This document shows, in pieces, positions 18,527 through 27,555 of a stretch of 64,000 nucleotides of DNA. The position numbers were made by a program, and so were the translations under genes. The stretch is from Rummeliibacillus sp963792445 (GTDB lineage: Bacteria > Bacillota > Bacilli > Bacillales_A > Planococcaceae), in assembly GCA_963792445.1 (NCBI GenBank), contig CAWBWO010000009.1, forward strand, positions 1-64,000. The letters run 5' to 3'. The notes beneath the pieces were generated by a model, which was not told the origin of the DNA, searched no databases, and worked only from the letters and a program-made list of their open reading frames with translations. The first letter of the stretch is position 1, and every line of letters begins with the position of its first letter.

Positions 18527-18561
18527 AAAAGGCTTAGAGAAAATTATACTCTAAGCCTTTT
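18527..18561 (+). terminator. Terminator, family 'AAAGGCTTAGAG' copy 1
   Basis: 13-bp stem AAAAGGCTTAGAG / CTCTAAGCCTTTT. Nearly identical hairpins occur at 22306 and 23547, with unrelated loops. Confidence 0.85.
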
Positions 18562-18657
18562 CGTTATTGAAACTCTTTTACTATGTTACTCAGAAAGTTG
18601 GGATTTTTCAAAAATATAGATATAATAGATTATATTAAATTATATCGAGGTTACGAA

Positions 18658-19305
18658 ATGAATACTTATTTATCATTAAAAGATCATGTCTATAATTATA
18701 TCGTCGATCAAATCAACAGTGGGAAGCTGATTGCAGGTAGTAAAGTGAATGAAAATTCAATTAGTGAAAGTTTAAAAGTTAGTAGGACACCAGTAAGAGA
18801 GGCATTAATACAGCTTTCTTCAGAGGGGTTATTAGAAAATGTCCCAAGAAAAGGATTTGTCATAAAGAGCCTTACAAGAGAAGAAGCAAAAGAAACTTAT
18901 TATATCATCGGTGCATTAGATGGCTTGGCTGCTTCACTTGCTACGCCTTTTTTAACAGAGAAACACATGAAAGAAATGGAATTCTATATTCAGAGTATGG
19001 ACTTAGCCATCAATACAGAAAATTTCCTTATGTATAATAAAATGCAGGGAGCTTTTCATGATGTCTATTTATCAATTTGCCCAAATAAGAGTCTCGTAAA
19101 CCTACTGTTACAATTAGAAAAGAAGTTCTTAAAAAATTTCGATGATTCGTATGAAACAGATGATATGAAAAAGAAACTTCTGCAAACGAATAATGAGCAT
19201 AGAGAGATGCTGGAACTATTTAAAAATGGCAAATCAGCTGAATTAGAAAAGTTCTTGAAAGACATCCATTGGAATGTAGAAAAGACAAAAATCATTCCGC
19301 TTTAA
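18658..19305 (+). CDS. GntR-family regulator, FCD (FadR) type
   Basis: About 215 residues from ATG 18658 (CGAGG upstream); the frame is open from 18583 but that would make it unusually long. N-terminal winged helix (LKDHVYNYIVDQINSGKL, SESLKVSRTPVREALIQLSS, GLLENVPRKGFVI) then an all-helical FCD domain (EEAKETYYIIGALDGLAASLA, HREMLELF). FCD members bind small organic acids. Its neighbours suggest it controls the MFS gene upstream and the amidohydrolase downstream. AT-rich near-palindromic sequence upstream of the amidohydrolase (around 19389-19420) could be its operator. Confidence 0.85.
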   Translation: MNTYLSLKDHVYNYIVDQINSGKLIAGSKVNENSISESLKVSRTPVREALIQLSSEGLLENVPRKGFVIKSLTREEAKETYYIIGALDGLAASLATPFLTEKHMKEMEFYIQSMDLAINTENFLMYNKMQGAFHDVYLSICPNKSLVNLLLQLEKKFLKNFDDSYETDDMKKKLLQTNNEHREMLELFKNGKSAELEKFLKDIHWNVEKTKIIPL

Positions 19306-19333
19306 TAACAGAAAAAATAAGCAATAACATTGA

Positions 19334-19369
19334 AATAATTCTGCTCAATAGAGGCAGAATTATTTTTTT
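19334..19369 (+). terminator. Terminator after gntR
   Basis: 11-bp stem AATAATTCTGC / GCAGAATTATT, 9-nt loop, followed by TTTTT. Confidence 0.8.
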
Positions 19370-19491
19370 ATTGAAAATATGAAAATACAATATATAATAT
19401 AAAATATACAGAATATATTAAAAATTCTGTTCTTCCATTATTAGGGTAAATGTTATCGGAATAAAGAAACAGAAGGGTGGTACATAAAAAT

Positions 19492-20607
19492 TTGAATAGT
19501 CAAAATTTTGAATTAGCAAAGCAATTACGACATGAATTACATCAACATCCTGAACTTTCCAACGAAGAAGTTTGGACAAAACAACATTTAATGGAGTTTT
19601 TGAAAACGAATACAAATTTAGAACTTGTTGATAAGGGAAATTGGTTCTATGCGATTTACCGTGCTGGAGCAGATAAGAAAAATGTAGCTTTCCGTGCAGA
19701 TTTTGATGCTCTTCCTATGAATGAAACCAATGAACACCCATGGGCTTCAACGTTTCCTGGAAAAGCTCACAAATGTGGTCATGATGGCCACTCAGCAACA
19801 TTAGCAGGATTTGCGCTTGAAATTGATCAAGAAGGTGCAGATCAAAATATTTTTTTCCTATTCCAACCTGCTGAAGAAACAGGGGAAGGTGCAATTCAAT
19901 GTGTTGATTTCATCAAAGAACAAAGTATTGATGAAATATATGCTTACCATAATATGAGTGGATTCCCATTCAAGTCTGTAGCGATTATAGATGGAACGAT
20001 GATGTGTGCTTCTAAAGGGATGACCATTCATCTGGAAGGTGCTCCTGCCCATGCCAGTCAACCAGAAGAGGGGATAAATCCATCTCTTGCTATCGCGAAT
20101 ATCGTCAGTGCAATTTCCAATTTCACATCTCCAGAAAAAAATAAGGGACTAGTACTTTGCACAATTGTACAAATCGATGTTGGTGAAAAAGCATTTGGAA
20201 TTGCTGCATCAAAAGGAGATCTTCGTATGACTATACGAGCCCTTTACGAAGAAGAGATGGATCGACTTCAAGTAAACCTTGAAAATTTTGCGAAAGTGCA
20301 GGCAAAAGAATTTGGGTTAAAAGTAAGTTTCGAATATAACGATGAATTCCCGGAAACGGTAAACCACAAAGAAAGTGCAGATACTATTCGTCAGGTTGCA
20401 AAATCATCCGGAATGGAATTAATAGAATTGAAAGAAGCCTTTCGTGGTTCTGAAGATTTTGGACATTTTACAAAGTTAACAAAAGGTGCATATTTCTTTA
20501 TAGGAAACGGGGAAGATTACCCACATGTTCACACCAAAGAATATGACTTCCATGATGAACTGATTGAATCAGGAGTTGAACTTTTTAAAGGGGTAGTTCA
20601 ATTATAG
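19492..20607 (+). CDS. M20-family amidohydrolase (N-acyl-amino acid hydrolase type)
   Basis: About 371 residues. Metal-site motifs are those of the HipO/IAA-amidohydrolase branch: RHELHQHPELS near the start, FRADFDALPM, CGHDGHSATLAGF near residue 98, PAEETGEGA near 125 and a C-terminal RGSEDFGHF. The family hydrolyses N-acyl, N-benzoyl or similar amides. TTG 19492 is the probable start, since AGAAGGGTGG at 19471-19480 overlaps the alternative GTG 19477. It follows the GntR gene, with its own terminator between, so it has a separate promoter. Confidence 0.88.
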   Translation: MNSQNFELAKQLRHELHQHPELSNEEVWTKQHLMEFLKTNTNLELVDKGNWFYAIYRAGADKKNVAFRADFDALPMNETNEHPWASTFPGKAHKCGHDGHSATLAGFALEIDQEGADQNIFFLFQPAEETGEGAIQCVDFIKEQSIDEIYAYHNMSGFPFKSVAIIDGTMMCASKGMTIHLEGAPAHASQPEEGINPSLAIANIVSAISNFTSPEKNKGLVLCTIVQIDVGEKAFGIAASKGDLRMTIRALYEEEMDRLQVNLENFAKVQAKEFGLKVSFEYNDEFPETVNHKESADTIRQVAKSSGMELIELKEAFRGSEDFGHFTKLTKGAYFFIGNGEDYPHVHTKEYDFHDELIESGVELFKGVVQL

Positions 20608-20654
20608 TTTTTGTGGAATTTTTAATCTTGATAGAAACTAAAGGGGATGTCTAG

Positions 20655-20960
20655 ATGATTAGTATTGTTGAAGATTCAAAGAGATATGAGGAAGAAATTA
20701 TTAACAATCGTCGATACTTACACCAATATCCGGAAATTAGGATTCGATTTACCAAACACACAGAAATATATACAACAATGTCTTGATCGAAATGGGAATC
20801 AAAAACAAACCATGTGGAGTCTTATACCACTTGAGATTATAGAAAAGTATGCACAAGCTGGATTTGGCATCATGAAAACTGCACAGGGGTTATAGCTACA
20901 ATTGGTCAAGGAGAACCTTGTATTCTTTCTACGAGTTAGAATGCAACTAGCTGCTTTTTG
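20655..20960 (+). pseudogene. Decayed second M20 amidohydrolase gene (5' part)
   Basis: AAGGGGATG then ATG 20655 opens MISIVEDSKRYEEEIINNRR and YLHQYPEI, the conserved N-terminus of M20 enzymes. The match then changes frame (FDLPNTQKYIQQCL, then IEMGIKNKPCGVL, KYAQAGFG, CTGVIATIGQGEPCIL). Several indels are needed, so this is genuine decay rather than one sequencing slip. The catalytic CGHDGH segment is missing. Confidence 0.7.
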
Positions 20961-20988
20961 CAGATGATGGAAGATTTACAGTACAAAA

Positions 20989-21230
20989 TATGGTGTTGTC
21001 TCAATATTTACTTCATTAGGTGCAGCTTTAGCTCCAATTGTATCAGGTTTAATTTATAATATTAATCATTCATATATTCTATTAATAGATTTATTAATCG
21101 GGTTTGCGGTTGTACGAATTATGCATTATTTTTCACTGCATTAAAACAAACCGAACAATTTGATTTAAACCATTCTGATTTGTCACAAGATGGAGATATG
21201 AAACAAAAAGATTCAGCAATTACGTTATAA
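20989..21230 (+). pseudogene. C-terminal MFS transporter remnant
   Basis: Reads YGVVSIFTSLGAALAPIVSG then LIYNINHSYILLIDLLIGFAV, shifts frame near 21118, and continues FTALKQTEQFDLNHSDLSQD to a stop at 21228. This is the last two helices and tail of an MFS carrier. It follows the decayed M20 gene, so a second amidohydrolase-MFS pair once stood here. Confidence 0.65.
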
Positions 21231-21314
21231 GACTAACATTAAAAGGGCTTCTTAAGTTGAAGCCCTTTTAGATTTTTGAAAATGATAAGAAGCATAATGA
21301 CATTTCACGATCGA

Positions 21315-22172
21315 CTAAGTAGTCGCGATTAAGAATTCCTCACCTCGTGGCAATGTAAGGCCATCAGTTCGACCGGTAAAATAACGCTCGTTCAGGTCAG
21401 TAGAAGATACATGTCGGGCTTCTTTGAAACCAGCTTCACGGGCAAGTTCAATCATTTCCTGTGGTTGGAAGAAACTGATGAATGGCGTGCCACTTGAACG
21501 TGCTCCTTTTTCTGCTTCTTCCGCATCTTTTTTTATGTCGGGCGCTGTTTGTTCAAATGGTAGCAAGAACGTCATGGCAAGCACGGAACCTGGAGCAAGC
21601 TTTGCAACTTGGCGTAGTGTTGCCATAATCGCATCCTTAGTAAGATATTGGGTAACACCAGTCGATGCAATAACAGCTGGACGACTGATATCAAACCCTG
21701 ATTCCTTTAGTTGTTCCCACCAGGACGAGCCAGCTTCAAAGTCCACTGGCACAAGTTTTAACCACTCAGGAATGCCAAGCTCAAGTTCAATTAGACGATT
21801 TCTCTTCCAATCTTGCGTTTCAGGTTGGTCGACCTCGAAAACAGTCATTTGTGATGCAATCTCCGTTTTGCGTTCAGCGAAAGTGTCAAGACCTGCACCA
21901 AGTATGACGTACTGGTTGACGTCATTTTCAAGTTGTTCAGCGACCAGATCCTCTATGAAGCGAGCGCGTGCTACGATAGATGCACGGAAGCCACTTGTAA
22001 ACTGTGGATCCATATCGGGGCGACTGTGCCAATCATCTTCAGGGGCAACTAGCTTTAGACCAACCTCATCTTCTAGTACATGGGGTTGTGAATCGATTTG
22101 TACATGCAAAGCACGCCATAAGGCAACTCGCACTGCAGTATGGTCTGGTACAGTTTTTTGTTTATCTTGCAT
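21315..22172 (-). CDS. SAM-dependent methyltransferase, TIGR00027/LCM family
   Basis: About 285 residues from ATG 22172 (AAAGGAG nine bases upstream; ATG 22181 is too close to it). The SAM site QYVILGAGLDTFAERK near residues 90-105 and FEVDQPETQDWKRNRL near 115-130 are characteristic of leucine-carboxyl-methyltransferase-like enzymes, as is STGVTQYL near 170. Substrate unknown. The gene has visibly higher GC than its neighbours, and a 255-codon antisense frame is open against it as a result, which suggests acquisition from another genome. Confidence 0.85.
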   Translation of the reverse strand: MQDKQKTVPDHTAVRVALWRALHVQIDSQPHVLEDEVGLKLVAPEDDWHSRPDMDPQFTSGFRASIVARARFIEDLVAEQLENDVNQYVILGAGLDTFAERKTEIASQMTVFEVDQPETQDWKRNRLIELELGIPEWLKLVPVDFEAGSSWWEQLKESGFDISRPAVIASTGVTQYLTKDAIMATLRQVAKLAPGSVLAMTFLLPFEQTAPDIKKDAEEAEKGARSSGTPFISFFQPQEMIELAREAGFKEARHVSSTDLNERYFTGRTDGLTLPRGEEFLIATT

Positions 22173-22305
22173 TAGTTTCATACTCCTTTAATTAATCTAA
22201 TTACAGACTTAGAAAAATGATATATATTTTATGGTTACTTACATCCTTTATTATACAATAGAGGTACAGTTGGACCTATTTAAAAGAACGCATTCATACA
22301 TAATG

Positions 22306-22338
22306 AAAGGCTTAGAGAAATTCATCTCTAAGCCTTTT
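22306..22338. terminator. Terminator, family 'AAAGGCTTAGAG' copy 2
   Basis: 12-bp stem AAAGGCTTAGAG / CTCTAAGCCTTT, 8-nt loop, between the DUF4177 gene and the methyltransferase promoter. On the minus strand it terminates the DUF4177 gene. Confidence 0.8.
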
Positions 22339-22340
22339 AT

Positions 22341-22529
22341 CTATTGAAGTTCTTTTTCGAAAATCAGCTGTATTTGCAATGCCTGTCCACCAGCCGAGAA
22401 CGGTAGTGGCTGGAAAGTGTGTAAACGCCAACCTTCTTGTGCATGTTCTTTAATAATCGTTCGATAATCTTCTTTTGGTTTGCCAGTTAATGAACCCACT
22501 TGTATTTCAACAAATTTGTAATCGTACAT
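22341..22529 (-). CDS. DUF4177-family small protein
   Basis: 62 residues: MYDYKFVEIQVGS, then EDYRTIIKEHAQEGWRLHTFQPLP and a final QLIFEKEL strand. The EGWRL...F core is the DUF4177 signature, a small alpha/beta fold of unknown function. GGAGGA precedes the ATG. The stop lies next to the hairpin at 22306, so it is a monocistronic unit. Confidence 0.85.
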   Translation of the reverse strand: MYDYKFVEIQVGSLTGKPKEDYRTIIKEHAQEGWRLHTFQPLPFSAGGQALQIQLIFEKELQ

Positions 22530-23100
22530 TTTAAATCCTCCAAATCAAAAAGGTTTTGTTCTTACAAATAATATACGAATTGGAAGAATATAGGTTTCGT
22601 TTTTTTCGTAATCTTTTTTTGATTATCCAACTCTTTAATTAAATGTACTAAAAGTTTAGAAACTATAAAATATAATTGAAGCCAATTATTAGTGTCTATT
22701 AATATTTTACGATTAATCACAACGTGTAACTTAAGGCGAAAAGTGAATCATATATCCTCTTTCACTTAAAAATCATTTCGATCTAAAAAATACTGGTAAG
22801 AAAACGAGCGATGGAATAGAAGATAAGCTATAAGCTTAAAACATATTGGAACAAAAGGATGTGCTGCATATGATAAAAAATAAAAAAATGTTTTATACCG
22901 CGATTATCATTTTTGTTAATCATTCATATTAAACTTGCCTTTTCAAACGAAAGTTGCTTGGCAGACAGTTGCAACAGATTTAAATCTACCCGTAATCAGC
23001 CAATGGAATCCATGCAGGAATTATCTCATTCTCCTTATTGATTGCAAGCTTATATCTTATTAACAATTCAATCAATAAATATCATGGTCGTGCTATATTG

Positions 23101-23520
23101 ATGGCAATTATCATTGCGATTTTTGGACCCTCAATTATAATCAGTTCATATCAAAAAGTATTCGCAACCGGTATTTTCGCTGTATCCTATGGAAGCGACA
23201 CAAGTAGTTGCCAATTTAATATGACAAATGCAAAAACTTTACATGGAGAATGTAAGCTACCTTTTAAAAATTACAGTAGTAGTGATGTCAAATTCAGTAT
23301 TGAGTTTTATGATAAATACTCTGACGAAGATGAAATACAAATGGTATCACTGATGAACAACAATAGTCCTTATGAGGTAGAATTAACAGGAAATCAGAAA
23401 AAAACTGTGAAAATTGAGTCGAATATAGATGTTTCAAAAATGGAGAAACACATTGAAAGTGGTAATGCGGTGAGTGTAAATATTATCCTGAAGTCAGGTA
23501 AGAAAATGCGTAAGTTATAA
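23101..23520 (+). CDS. Hypothetical membrane-anchored protein, probably truncated at its N-terminus
   Basis: The frame is open from about 22996 and contains a hydrophobic helix (MAIIIAIFGPSIIIS), then a soluble acidic domain with two cysteines (GSDTSSCQFNMTNAKTLHGE then CKLPFKN). ATG 23101 is only a convenient start: there is no clear ribosome site. The sequence upstream (22870-23040: MIKNKKMFYTAIIIFVNH and a stop, then KVAWQTVATDLNLPV in another frame) looks like a broken membrane-protein gene. The soluble part might be an extracytoplasmic beta-sandwich. Family not recognised. Confidence 0.4.
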   Translation: MAIIIAIFGPSIIISSYQKVFATGIFAVSYGSDTSSCQFNMTNAKTLHGECKLPFKNYSSSDVKFSIEFYDKYSDEDEIQMVSLMNNNSPYEVELTGNQKKTVKIESNIDVSKMEKHIESGNAVSVNIILKSGKKMRKL

Positions 23521-23546
23521 TATTGGTTTTCAATAAATTAAACTGT

Positions 23547-23581
23547 AAAAGGCTTAGAGAAATTTTTACTCTAAGCCTTTT
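23547..23581 (+). terminator. Terminator, family 'AAAGGCTTAGAG' copy 3
   Basis: 13-bp stem AAAAGGCTTAGAG / CTCTAAGCCTTTT after the hypothetical gene at 23101; near-identical to 18527-18561. Confidence 0.85.
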
Positions 23582-23790
23582 ACTTATATTTGGAATTTTT
23601 GACCATCAGCACACGAAAAAATTGCTAAATTAAATAATCATTTGCGACATTAATATCATTTCACGTTCCAGGGGAGTTGCACAATCAAGATTTACTCACC
23701 GTACGACGAAAAGCTCATAAAGTGAACAAAATATCTGTACAACTTTCTGAGCATATCAATTAGTGATGAAGAAAACCTTATCACATGTTA

Positions 23791-24100
23791 TTAGAAAGTA
23801 GGGAATAGGTTTAGCAGTAATGCCATGATTAATCGATTGAGTCCGACAATCGATTGGATAATTGTTATGGTTTTAAATGTTTCCCCATGGACATGCCAAA
23901 TCATTCTTTCTTTGACTAACCAGAAACCGGCATGGTTCGCATAGTTGAAGAAAAGGGAATCTGAACCGATTGCAACCACGATTAGCGAAGTGTTTATCCT
24001 TGGATCTGATGCAATCAGTAGTGCTAGTAAGCCAGTTGCACCCACAATTCCTACAGTTGCAGAACCTGTTGTAACAGATAATAATGCTACAAAACAAAAG
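23791..24100 (-). pseudogene. gntP-like gluconate permease remnant (C-terminal part)
   Basis: The minus strand reads VALLSVTTGSATVGIVGATG and LLALLIASDPRINTSLIVVA, then FNYANHAGFWLVKE, a small double frame change around 23895-23905 (FGMSMGETFKT in the shifted frame) and IQSIVGLNRLIMALLLN. These are the last helices of a GntP-family gluconate:proton symporter. The remaining three quarters of the gene are absent. The 3' end of the neighbouring intact HTH gene's leader overlaps its upstream edge. Confidence 0.7.
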
Positions 24101-24317
24101 GTATACGGATTGGAAAAATATAGGTTTCATTTTTTGCTCAAATTTTAATCATGTTCTATCAGCGACTTCCAAACTTATTGAATCTTCTTTCCATAAACAA
24201 ATATTTAGCGATTTATTTTTTCTTAAAAACGAAAATATAAAATATTTTTTGCAACATGTCCCTGATTGTCCCTTTTCTATCTATTTAATTATAAAAAGAG
24301 TAGAAAGCAGGGGAATT

Positions 24318-25118
24318 ATGGCACGTTTTGACTATTTAGCATCTTATGTCACATTTGAATCTGTACAAGAAATGGATGAGCAAGTGGAATTGCACATTCG
24401 GAAAAATTTTTATGATTTAACAGAATCAGATAAAGAGGTTCTCTATAAAATTGCCTCACACTCACTTGATTATCCTGGGGCTTGTCATTTAAAAGCACAA
24501 ACTATTGGAGAGGCGTTAGAGATTTCTGTAAGAACCGTTTTTCGAAGTCTAAAACATTTGGAAGAACTTCAGATCATACAACGTATCCAAACGAAAAAGA
24601 TGAATGGAATTAAAGGTGCGAACATCTTTTCTATTTTACCTTGTCATGACACATCGAGCGTGTCACATCAAGAAAAAGCTGAAATCCCTTGTGAGCGTAA
24701 GGAAGAGCCTGCACAAATTGAAGAGGAACCATCTTTTTCTTTTAATCCTAAACATCATTATGTAAAACATACGTACCCGATTCTAAATTCATCATTAAGA
24801 AATCGTATATATCTTCATCTATCATCAACAACTGGTAATACATCAGAGACTAAGAGATTCCTTGATGTAATTCAAAAGCAATTAAACCCATTACTAGAAT
24901 GGGATGTATGGAAATCTCACAAAAAGCAACTTGAAGACATTAGCTTTATGACTTTTAAAGAAATCATTCAAAAAACGAAAAGAATCTCCATTCAAAACCC
25001 ATTTGGCTATATGTATGATCGATTAAAGAGAAAATTGGATACGTTTATGATGGAGATGATAGAGGAGTATGCGGAAGAGGCTAGAAATAGTGGAATATCG
25101 CCAGAAGGGTTATTTTAA
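24318..25118 (+). CDS. Helix-turn-helix protein, function unknown
   Basis: About 266 residues from ATG 24318 (CAGGGG four bases upstream). The frame is open from 24084 but that stretch overlaps the gntP remnant and has no ribosome site. Residues about 35-100 form a winged helix (LTESDKEVLYKIASHSLDYP, TIGEALEISVRTVFRSLKHL, EELQIIQRIQTKK). A linker follows, then a helical C-terminal domain with ETKRFLDVIQKQLNPLLEWD and PFGYMYDRLKRKLDTFM, reminiscent of replication-initiation or DnaD-like helper proteins. I am not sure of the family. It ends shortly before a period-21 array and a terminator. Confidence 0.75.
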   Translation: MARFDYLASYVTFESVQEMDEQVELHIRKNFYDLTESDKEVLYKIASHSLDYPGACHLKAQTIGEALEISVRTVFRSLKHLEELQIIQRIQTKKMNGIKGANIFSILPCHDTSSVSHQEKAEIPCERKEEPAQIEEEPSFSFNPKHHYVKHTYPILNSSLRNRIYLHLSSTTGNTSETKRFLDVIQKQLNPLLEWDVWKSHKKQLEDISFMTFKEIIQKTKRISIQNPFGYMYDRLKRKLDTFMMEMIEEYAEEARNSGISPEGLF

Positions 25119-25148
25119 TATTTGATATCTATGTGAGTGTTAGAATGT

Positions 25149-25252
25149 AGGGGAAGTTGTTACCAATACCACGGAAATAGTTCCGAAAACCACGGAAGTC
25201 ATAAAATAACCAAGGAAACAGCATCGAAAACCGCAGAAATAACTACTTTGAT
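25149..25252. repeat. Period-21 degenerate repeat array, (A/G)CGGAAAT type
   Basis: Heads at 25149 (GGGGAAGTT), 25170 (ACGGAAATA), 25191 (ACGGAAGTC), 25211 (AAGGAAACA) and 25232 (GCAGAAATA). Steps are 21, 21, 20, 21 nt, with variable tails ending in ACC. It sits between the HTH gene and its terminator, so it would be transcribed as 3' UTR. Confidence 0.65.
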
Positions 25253-25267
25253 TTCGAATAAAAACGC

Positions 25268-25313
25268 AAAAAAAGCATGCTTTGAAAAAATTAATCAAAA
25301 ACATGCTTTTTTT
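25268..25313. terminator. Bidirectional terminator
   Basis: 12-bp stem AAAAAAAGCATG / CATGCTTTTTTT with a 22-nt loop, between the HTH gene and the convergent NCS1 gene. Confidence 0.75.
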
Positions 25314-25374
25314 ACAATTTAGTTGTTTAAAAATGAAACTGTTTATACTATAATGTTTTAGAACATTGATTGTT

Positions 25375-26820
25375 TTATGAATGAGTTGTCATAGAATCAT
25401 CATTGAACCTATCAAGATCGTATGATTCTTTCTTTTCACGTGCTTTTTTATTTCGCATTGGAGCTGTTTTGCTATAATATTTTCCTTGAGTAGCAATTGC
25501 TATAATTACAGTGAGAATTGAAGCTAAAATGGCTGCAAAGAATGAAGCTGTGTTTTGTAAGAAAGAGCCCATATAGCCAAGGCCAGCAATTGTTCCTAAA
25601 GCACTTGCTACGATTAATGGAACAACCCCAACAGGATTCCATTTAAATATTTTATCTTGTCGTGCTTCATATTCAATTGGGACAATGTGAAGTAATCTTT
25701 TCACTACTAATGCATCGGTTACTAATATAGCTGCCCAAGTTAATAGGAAAACACCTTGGAATGTCATGGCTGTATCTAGGTGATCTAAGATTCCGCCAAG
25801 CATTAATGCCATTGAGATGACACCAGCTACGACAACCCAGAATCTTCTGCCTGGTTTGAAATGAAATACATTCTCAAAAAAGTTGGAAAGTGATAGGGAA
25901 GCACTATATATATTGGTTACATTAATTCTGATTTGAGTCAGCATTGTAAATAGTACTCCACCAAGTCCAAGAAGTGTGACAATGTATACCCCCGGATTAG
26001 ATTCACCTAATCGGACGCCAAACCAAATACCTAGACCACCCATTACGCCGAAGCAGAAAATTTGTGGTATAAATCCAATCATAAAGGCTCCAATTTTGAC
26101 ATCTTTTGGTTTAAGAAAACGTGCGTAGTCTGAGCCTAAAAGAGCAGTAAGACCCATAATACCATGTTGCATACCAATACATAACATTAAAGCAGAACCA
26201 CCAACTTGAACACCATGAGGTAGATATGACCAAAAGCTACCATCAAATTCAGAAGGTCTGTTAAATGCAATTATAATAGTCGTAATTAAAAATACTGCGA
26301 AGATTGGTAATGACCATTTTTGTAGTTTGTCTAGTTGTTTAATACCGAACCAGTTAAGTGGAATAACGATTGATCCGAAAACGATAATTAAAATCCATAA
26401 AGGAATTACGGGGAAAAATGAATGAATTGCTGTTACTAAAATCATACCTTCAAAGGCACAGTACATAATAAAGTTAGATGCATAAATTAATGACGTTAAG
26501 GAAGCACCTATATAGCCAAATCCTTGTCGCGACATTAAGTTCACATTCATACCAGACTTAGCTGATAAATAAGCAATAACTGTACCAAGTGCACCTGCAA
26601 TAATGATTGCGTAGATTGCTGAGATAATAGCATTGATTGCACCAAATTGAAGAGCTAATACGCTCCCAGTTTGAAAATAAAAAATAGCTGTTGCAATACC
26701 AAAAGTAATGTTTGTTACACTAAACCAACCCATATTTCTTTTTTCTTCTGGCACTCTATCATATGAATAATCATCAGGAGTCTCCTTTTCTTCGCGACCG
26801 ATTAATTGGTCTGCCTTCAT
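25375..26820 (-). CDS. NCS1-family nucleobase/cofactor permease
   Basis: 481 residues, 12 helices with soluble ends. Family motifs: N-terminal NMGWFSVTNITFGIATAIF, LMSRQGFGYIGASLTSLIY in helix 3 and GSDYARFLKP in the helix 8 region. ATG 26820 follows AAGGATG. It is more distant from the 11062 permease than a recent duplicate would be. It likely imports a purine, pyrimidine or related heterocycle. It stands alone, and about 500 bp of gene-free sequence separate it from the toxin locus. Confidence 0.87.
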   Translation of the reverse strand: MKADQLIGREEKETPDDYSYDRVPEEKRNMGWFSVTNITFGIATAIFYFQTGSVLALQFGAINAIISAIYAIIIAGALGTVIAYLSAKSGMNVNLMSRQGFGYIGASLTSLIYASNFIMYCAFEGMILVTAIHSFFPVIPLWILIIVFGSIVIPLNWFGIKQLDKLQKWSLPIFAVFLITTIIIAFNRPSEFDGSFWSYLPHGVQVGGSALMLCIGMQHGIMGLTALLGSDYARFLKPKDVKIGAFMIGFIPQIFCFGVMGGLGIWFGVRLGESNPGVYIVTLLGLGGVLFTMLTQIRINVTNIYSASLSLSNFFENVFHFKPGRRFWVVVAGVISMALMLGGILDHLDTAMTFQGVFLLTWAAILVTDALVVKRLLHIVPIEYEARQDKIFKWNPVGVVPLIVASALGTIAGLGYMGSFLQNTASFFAAILASILTVIIAIATQGKYYSKTAPMRNKKAREKKESYDLDRFNDDSMTTHS

Positions 26821-27190
26821 TCAATCAACATCCTTCCTTGACGCCTAATCCCATCATGGAACTGTTCTCATATGCAAACTCATTCTATTAAGCTTTTAAA
26901 AAAGAACAAATAAATAATGTGATTAAACCTGAATTTTATTTCCGTGAAATTACTTTTTAACACGAAATATATCTTTTGACATTTATTATTATATACATAT
27001 TTAGTTTACATAATCAACCCCATTGGCTCATTAGCCTATTAGAAAGAAGTAAAAATTATCTCATTTTTATCAAATAAACCTCTATTTTAAGGTATTTTTA
27101 CTAAACACTCCATGAAGGGAAGAAGATTAAAACTTACTAAAATTTTAGCTGATCTGTTGATTCTGTTGAAGAATATTCTGAAGTTCTTTT

Positions 27191-27222
27191 AAAAATACTA
27201 ATTCACTGCGATTAGTATTTTT
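27191..27222. terminator. Isolated terminator-like hairpin
   Basis: Perfect 12-bp stem AAAAATACTAAT / ATTAGTATTTTT, 8-nt loop, in the 26821-27330 gap. No gene is visible around it; it may insulate the toxin locus promoter. Confidence 0.6.
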
Positions 27223-27334
27223 GTATTTTACTATTTTTAGTTCGCTTGGTATTTAAGAAAGTTATCTAACAAATTCCACAAAAAAGAAATAATTTATCCT
27301 AATTAGAATTTTAGTATAAAAAAGAACAAATGTT

Positions 27335-27343
27335 TGCTATAAT
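27335..27343 (+). promoter_or_regulatory. Extended -10 promoter of the toxin mRNA
   Basis: TGCTATAAT: a perfect TATAAT at 27338-27343 with the TGn extension; the -35 is weak. It lies 129 bp upstream of the toxin start, leaving a long structured leader, as in other type I toxin messages. Confidence 0.6.
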
Positions 27344-27385
27344 TATTTTTAGATAGTTGGTACTCAAGGGTGGTTGGCATACTCC

Positions 27386-27433
27386 TGAAAATAAAAACAG
27401 ACTAATCCACAGGTTTTTTCGGTGGTTTAGTCT
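27386..27433 (-). ncRNA. Candidate antisense-RNA terminator/leader hairpin at the toxin locus
   Basis: A 12-bp stem (AGACTAATCCAC 27399-27410 with GTGGTTTAGTCT 27422-27433, one mismatch). On the minus strand it is followed by GTTTTTATTTT, so it could end an antitoxin RNA complementary to the toxin leader. On the plus strand it would be a leader hairpin. I could not place the antisense promoter, so the ncRNA extent is uncertain. Confidence 0.35.
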
Positions 27434-27471
27434 TTGCAATCCACGACAAGTGGAGTAAAGGAGGTGATGCC

Positions 27472-27555
27472 ATGACAGTATCTGAAGCATTGATGCTTGC
27501 AATCGCTTTTGCGACATTAGTCATCACAATTCTGTCATTTAGCCATAAAAAATAA
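27472..27555 (+). CDS. Holin-like type I toxin peptide
   Basis: 27 residues: a single hydrophobic helix (SEALMLAIAFATLVITILSF) then a basic HKK end. This is the layout of Hol_Tox/TxpA-BsrG-like toxins that damage the membrane when over-expressed. The ribosome site AAAGGAGGTGAT at 27458-27469 is a complete anti-Shine-Dalgarno match, another hallmark of these messages. The start is ATG 27472; the nearby ATG 27467 is followed at once by a stop. It has its own promoter and terminators on both sides, and no phage genes are near. Confidence 0.8.
   Translation: MTVSEALMLAIAFATLVITILSFSHKK

Noticed and set aside
21424..22191. 255-codon plus-strand frame opposite the methyltransferase
   Set aside because: Serine/alanine-rich low-complexity translation, no family motifs; it is an antisense shadow caused by the GC-rich gene on the other strand.
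24084..24317. N-terminal extension of the HTH gene
   Set aside because: The 78 extra codons overlap the gntP remnant and lack a ribosome site; ATG 24318 has one.
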